5,954 nt of DNA. Source: Chloroflexota bacterium. Its GTDB lineage: Bacteria > Chloroflexota > Anaerolineae > UBA3071. Location of the stretch: the NCBI GenBank assembly GCA_014383605.1, contig JACNHM010000516.1:1-5954 (forward strand). Reading direction: 5' to 3'. Below are positions 3,257 to 5,954 of the stretch, in pieces (positions within the stretch are counted from its first letter, which is position 1; each line of letters starts with the position of its first letter). A model generated the notes under the pieces. The model did not search any database, was not told where the DNA came from, and saw nothing but the letters and a program-made list of their open reading frames with translations. The translations under genes and the position numbers were made by a program.

Positions 3257-5842
3257 CTACTCGCTCACCGTGATGCGCACGGGGGCGCTGGCAAGCTCCT
3301 GTCCCTCGGCGTCCATCCCCACGGCCTGAAACTCGTGCGCTCCCGGCGTCAGCGGCCACCAGGCGCGGTAGGGCGGCGCGGCCAGCGTGGCCAGCGGCTC
3401 CCCATCGGCCAGCAGGGTGACCTGGGCCAGGGCCACGCCATCGCCCGGCCGGGCGGCCACCTCGATGCGCTGGGCGTCCCGCGGCAAGCCGGCCCGCAGG
3501 CGGAAATGGCTCAGAGGATCGGGGCTGGTCAGCACGAGGCAAGAGGCAGGATGCAAGAGGCAAGAGGCAACCTGAACCGTGATCCGTGATCCGTGATCCG
3601 TGACTGCTGGTTGCCCATTCTGTAGCCGTGGCGGCTGGGGGATGCCCTCTTCTCGCGCCCAATCCTGCAGGTCGGCGGGCAGGACGAAGTAGACGCGCTC
3701 CACGATCTGTTCGGGCGGCGTGGCGTCGTCGGCCAACTGGCCGGTGCGCGCGTCCAGCCGCACGAGCTGGTGCATGGAGCAGGTGTCCGGCGGCTCCGTG
3801 CCGGCGATGAACAATTCCGTGCGACGGCGGGGGCAGTGCTCGCCGGGAAGGAAGCCCGAATCGGCGCAGATCTCCACTTCCACCAACCCCTCCGGCCGAG
3901 GAAACGGCAGCGGCGGGCGGTCGCGCAGCAGCGTCTCCATGACGTCGCGCCAGATGGGCGCCGCGCCGTCCACGCCGCTCACACCGCGCATAGGCTCGTT
4001 GTCGGCGTTGCCCACCCAGACGCCAACCACCAGTTCCGGCGTGTAGCCGATGGTCCAGTTGTCCCGCCAGTCGGTGGTGGTGCCGGTCTTGGCCGCCGCC
4101 GGACGGGTGAGGTGCAAGACGCTGCCCTCGCCGAAGCCGGCGATGCGGGCGGAATCGTCGGAGAGGATGTGGGTGATGAGGTAGGCGACTTGGGGAGACA
4201 GGACGTGATGCGTGATACGTGATGCGTGAAACGTGAAACGTGAAACGTAATGCGTGTTGCGTGTTGCGTGTTCGCCGATGGCTAACTGCTGACCGGAGAG
4301 TGTCTCGACGCGTTCGATGACTGCGGGCTGGACGCGTAGGCCGCCGTTGGCGAAGGCGGCGAAGGCGGCGGTGAGTTCGAGCAGGGGCACTTCGCCGCCG
4401 CCCAGGGTGAGGGCCAGGCCGAATTCCCCGTCGGAGTTGAAGGTGGTGATGCCCAGCTCGCGGGCTTGGCGGATCAGCTCGTCCACGCCGATGTGCTGGA
4501 GGACTTTGACGGCGGGGACGTTGAAGGAGGAGCCCAAGGCCTGGCGCACCAGCACAGGGCCGTGGAAGCGCAGGTCGTAGTTCAGCGGCACGTAGGGGGT
4601 GCCCTCGCGGGTGGGGAAGGAGGTGCGCACGTCGCTGATCAGCGTGGCCGGGGTGAAGATGGCACGGCCGGCAGCTTCGGCGCGGGCAGGATCGAAGGCC
4701 GCGGCGTAGGTCAGCGGCTTGATGGCCGATCCAGGCTGACGGGGACTCAGGGCGCCGTTGACAGCGCCGTGGATGCGAGCGTCAAAGTAGTCAGGGCTGC
4801 CGAGCATGACGCGCACCGCGCCGCTGCGCGGGTCGAGCACCACCAGCGCGGCGTTGTCCACGCGGCGGCCGGGCGGGGCGTCGGGATCGTCGGCCAACTG
4901 CTGCAAACGGCGCTGGACGATGGCCTCCGCCTGCTCCTGCCAGTCCAGGTCGAGCGTGGTGACCACCCGCAGCCCGCCGCTCCGCAGCGTCTCGGTTCCC
5001 AGATCCCTCTCCAGCTCGGCCAGCACGACCATCACGAAGTGAGGAGCCTCGATGGGGAAGGGCGTGGCGGCGTATTGCAGTCGCTCCGTCTTGGCCCGCG
5101 CCGCCTCCTGCGGGGTCAGGACGCCGTGCCGCACCATCAGATCGAAGACGATGGCCTGGCGGACTTTGGCCGCCGACGGGTTTTCCAGCGGGTTGTAGCC
5201 GGCGGGGTACTGGGGCAGCCCAGCCAGCAGGGCGCACTCGGCCAGGTCCAGCTCGCCGACGGGCTTGCCGAAGTAGGCCTGAGCCGCCGCGGCCATGCCG
5301 TAGGCGAAGTGGCCGTAGTAGGTCTGGTTGAGGTAGAGCGCCAGCAGCTCGTCCTTGCTGAAGCGTCGTTCCAGCCGCCAGGCCAGCCAGGCCTCCCGCA
5401 GCTTGCGGCGGTAGCTGCGCTCGTAGCGTTCCTCCGGCTCCAGCAGGAGGGTGCGGGCCACCTGCTGCGTGAGCGTGCTGGCCCCGCTGACCGTTTCGCC
5501 GCTGCGGTAGTTCAGCCAGGCCGAGCGCAGGATGGCCACGAGGTCCACGCCAGGGTGACGATAGAAGTTGGCGTCCTCCGTGGCGATGGTGGCCTGGCGG
5601 CAGGCGGCGGGGAAGGCCTCCAGCGACAAGGGGACGTGCTTGCCGCCTTCGGGGTCAATGACCTCGTAGAGCAGGCGACCGTGGCGGTCGAAGATGAGCG
5701 TGCTGGGCGCAGCAGCGCGGCTGAGGGCCTCATCCGGAGAAGGAAGATCGGCGACGAGCGCGGCGAAGCTGGCGCCGGCAGCCAATGCCAGCGCCAAGAT
5801 GACAAATATCAACCAAACATACCAGTGGCGTCGAAGGGTCAC
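3257..5842 (-). CDS. Class A penicillin-binding protein (PBP1-type transglycosylase/transpeptidase)
   Basis: This bifunctional enzyme polymerises lipid II and cross-links peptidoglycan at the outer face of the membrane. Residues 8-30 form the single membrane anchor. The GT51 glycosyltransferase domain (about 45-235) shows ATEDANFYRHPGVD with catalytic E89, GASTLTQQ (120-127), RRKLREA with E150, and KDELLALYLNQTYYG. The transpeptidase (about 328-635) shows SAIK with acyl-acceptor S372, SFN (439-441) and KTGTT (585-589). Three Cys (659, 670, 688) follow. A beta-rich, Ig-like C-terminal domain similar to the PBP1C tail occupies about 772-861. All active-site motifs are intact. The start is GTG: a TGA two codons upstream excludes an earlier start, and GAGGTGAG sits unusually close (2-4 bases). 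Two low-complexity inserts (about 524-546 and 746-769) are translated heptanucleotide repeats. No terminator follows. Confidence 0.95.
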   Translation of the reverse strand: MTLRRHWYVWLIFVILALALAAGASFAALVADLPSPDEALSRAAAPSTLIFDRHGRLLYEVIDPEGGKHVPLSLEAFPAACRQATIATEDANFYRHPGVDLVAILRSAWLNYRSGETVSGASTLTQQVARTLLLEPEERYERSYRRKLREAWLAWRLERRFSKDELLALYLNQTYYGHFAYGMAAAAQAYFGKPVGELDLAECALLAGLPQYPAGYNPLENPSAAKVRQAIVFDLMVRHGVLTPQEAARAKTERLQYAATPFPIEAPHFVMVVLAELERDLGTETLRSGGLRVVTTLDLDWQEQAEAIVQRRLQQLADDPDAPPGRRVDNAALVVLDPRSGAVRVMLGSPDYFDARIHGAVNGALSPRQPGSAIKPLTYAAAFDPARAEAAGRAIFTPATLISDVRTSFPTREGTPYVPLNYDLRFHGPVLVRQALGSSFNVPAVKVLQHIGVDELIRQARELGITTFNSDGEFGLALTLGGGEVPLLELTAAFAAFANGGLRVQPAVIERVETLSGQQLAIGEHATRNTHYVSRFTFHASRITHHVLSPQVAYLITHILSDDSARIAGFGEGSVLHLTRPAAAKTGTTTDWRDNWTIGYTPELVVGVWVGNADNEPMRGVSGVDGAAPIWRDVMETLLRDRPPLPFPRPEGLVEVEICADSGFLPGEHCPRRRTELFIAGTEPPDTCSMHQLVRLDARTGQLADDATPPEQIVERVYFVLPADLQDWAREEGIPQPPRLQNGQPAVTDHGSRITVQVASCLLHPASCLVLTSPDPLSHFRLRAGLPRDAQRIEVAARPGDGVALAQVTLLADGEPLATLAAPPYRAWWPLTPGAHEFQAVGMDAEGQELASAPVRITVSE
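3536..3570. repeat. Heptanucleotide array, GAGGCAA/GATGCAA type, five units
   Basis: Five consecutive 7-bp units on the plus strand: GAGGCAA, GAGGCAG, GATGCAA, GAGGCAA, GAGGCAA. It lies inside the penicillin-binding protein gene and encodes on the minus strand ASCLLHPASCL (about 759-769), in the linker before the C-terminal domain. The unit is a close variant of the array upstream of the same gene. Confidence 0.85.
3580..3600. repeat. Heptanucleotide array, three perfect TGATCCG units
   Basis: Three identical 7-bp units, TGATCCG, with partial units on both sides (CCG before, TGA after). Only 9 bases separate it from the GAGGCAA-type array, so two heptamer families sit side by side. It is translated on the minus strand within TDHGSRIT (748-755) of the penicillin-binding protein. 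Confidence 0.8.
4206..4273. repeat. Degenerate heptanucleotide array, TGATGCG/TGAAACG/TGTTGCG units
   Basis: Nine 7-bp units plus a partial tenth: TGATGCG, TGATACG, TGATGCG, three TGAAACG, TAATGCG, two TGTTGCG, then TGTTC. It is embedded in the transpeptidase domain coding region and gives residues of about 524-546, with the low-complexity pattern HATRNTHYVSRFTFHASR. The insert falls in a loop just before LSPQVAYLITHIL and upstream of the KTG motif. The units change stepwise, which suggests successive duplication with drift. Confidence 0.9.
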
Positions 5843-5871
5843 GACTCACCTCATGCCTGGAGACGGTACAG

Positions 5872-5954
5872 GATGCAAGATGCAAGATGCAGGATGCAGG
5901 ATGCAAGATGCAAGATGCAGGATGCAAGATGCAAGATGCAAGATGCAAGATGCA
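5872..5954. repeat. Heptanucleotide array GATGCAA/GATGCAG, truncated by window edge
   Basis: Eleven full 7-bp units (eight GATGCAA, three GATGCAG) followed by GATGCA, continuing beyond the window. It begins 29 bases upstream of the GTG of the penicillin-binding protein gene, so it occupies the place where a promoter would be expected. The unbroken 7-bp phase with almost no divergence suggests recent expansion. Confidence 0.93.

Noticed and set aside
3108..3662. 184-residue minus-strand open frame across the promoter region
   Set aside because: It covers the end of the penicillin-binding protein gene in another frame and is Arg/Pro/Gly-rich low-complexity sequence typical of a shadow frame.
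4791..5237. 148-residue minus-strand open frame within the penicillin-binding protein gene
   Set aside because: It is a frame-shifted shadow of the conserved glycosyltransferase/transpeptidase coding sequence, with Arg/Gly/Ala/Pro-rich composition.
5730..5948. 72-residue minus-strand open frame made largely of the heptamer array
   Set aside because: The N-terminal half is only translated repeat (LHPASCI-type) and the rest overlaps the penicillin-binding protein start in another frame.
5872..5954. CRISPR array
   Set aside because: The repeats are 7 bp and directly tandem without spacers, and no cas gene is present.

Overview
The window looks like a piece of bacterial chromosome from a high-GC organism with many toxin-antitoxin genes. 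The class A penicillin-binding protein with a Cys-containing C-terminal segment, the TA repertoire and the heptanucleotide arrays together suggest a Chloroflexota (Anaerolineae-like) genome. This is an inference from general resemblance and was not tested by any search. Every confident gene lies on the minus strand, so the window reads biologically from right to left.

Right part (about 3257-5954): one large gene encodes a bifunctional class A penicillin-binding protein (glycosyltransferase plus transpeptidase) of 861 residues. It starts at a GTG only 29 bases from a heptanucleotide array (GATGCAA/GATGCAG units) that runs off the right edge. Two further heptanucleotide arrays lie inside the gene. 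One is in the transpeptidase domain upstream of the KTG motif (4206-4273). The other is compound and sits in the linker before the C-terminal domain (3536-3600). Both are translated in frame as low-complexity peptide inserts.

Middle junction (3112-3256): a 145-bp gap holds a near-consensus housekeeping promoter reading leftward (TTGTCA, 17-bp spacer, TATAAT with an extended -10 TG). It also holds a small stem-loop and a perfect 6+6 inverted repeat with a 5-base centre, a candidate operator or leader hairpin. No terminator is visible between the penicillin-binding protein gene and this promoter.

Left part (148-3111): six genes are packed into one apparent operon and form three successive two-gene toxin-antitoxin-like pairs. 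(1) A fused DUF2283-like/ribbon-helix-helix antitoxin precedes a PemK/MazF endoribonuclease with a C-terminal extension. (2) A 90-aa helical protein precedes an AbiEii/DUF1814 nucleotidyltransferase toxin. (3) A 138-aa protein with an antitoxin-like N-terminus and an MNT-like C-terminal half precedes a small HEPN-like helical protein. Genes overlap within each pair (20, 8 and 8 bases) and are separated by short gaps between pairs (15 and 6 bases), which supports reading them as three modules. Base composition here is visibly less GC-rich than in the penicillin-binding protein gene, consistent with an accessory cassette placed downstream of a core gene.

Left edge (1-147): no confident gene. 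A headless, GC3-rich open frame on the minus strand may be the remnant or interrupted start of another gene.
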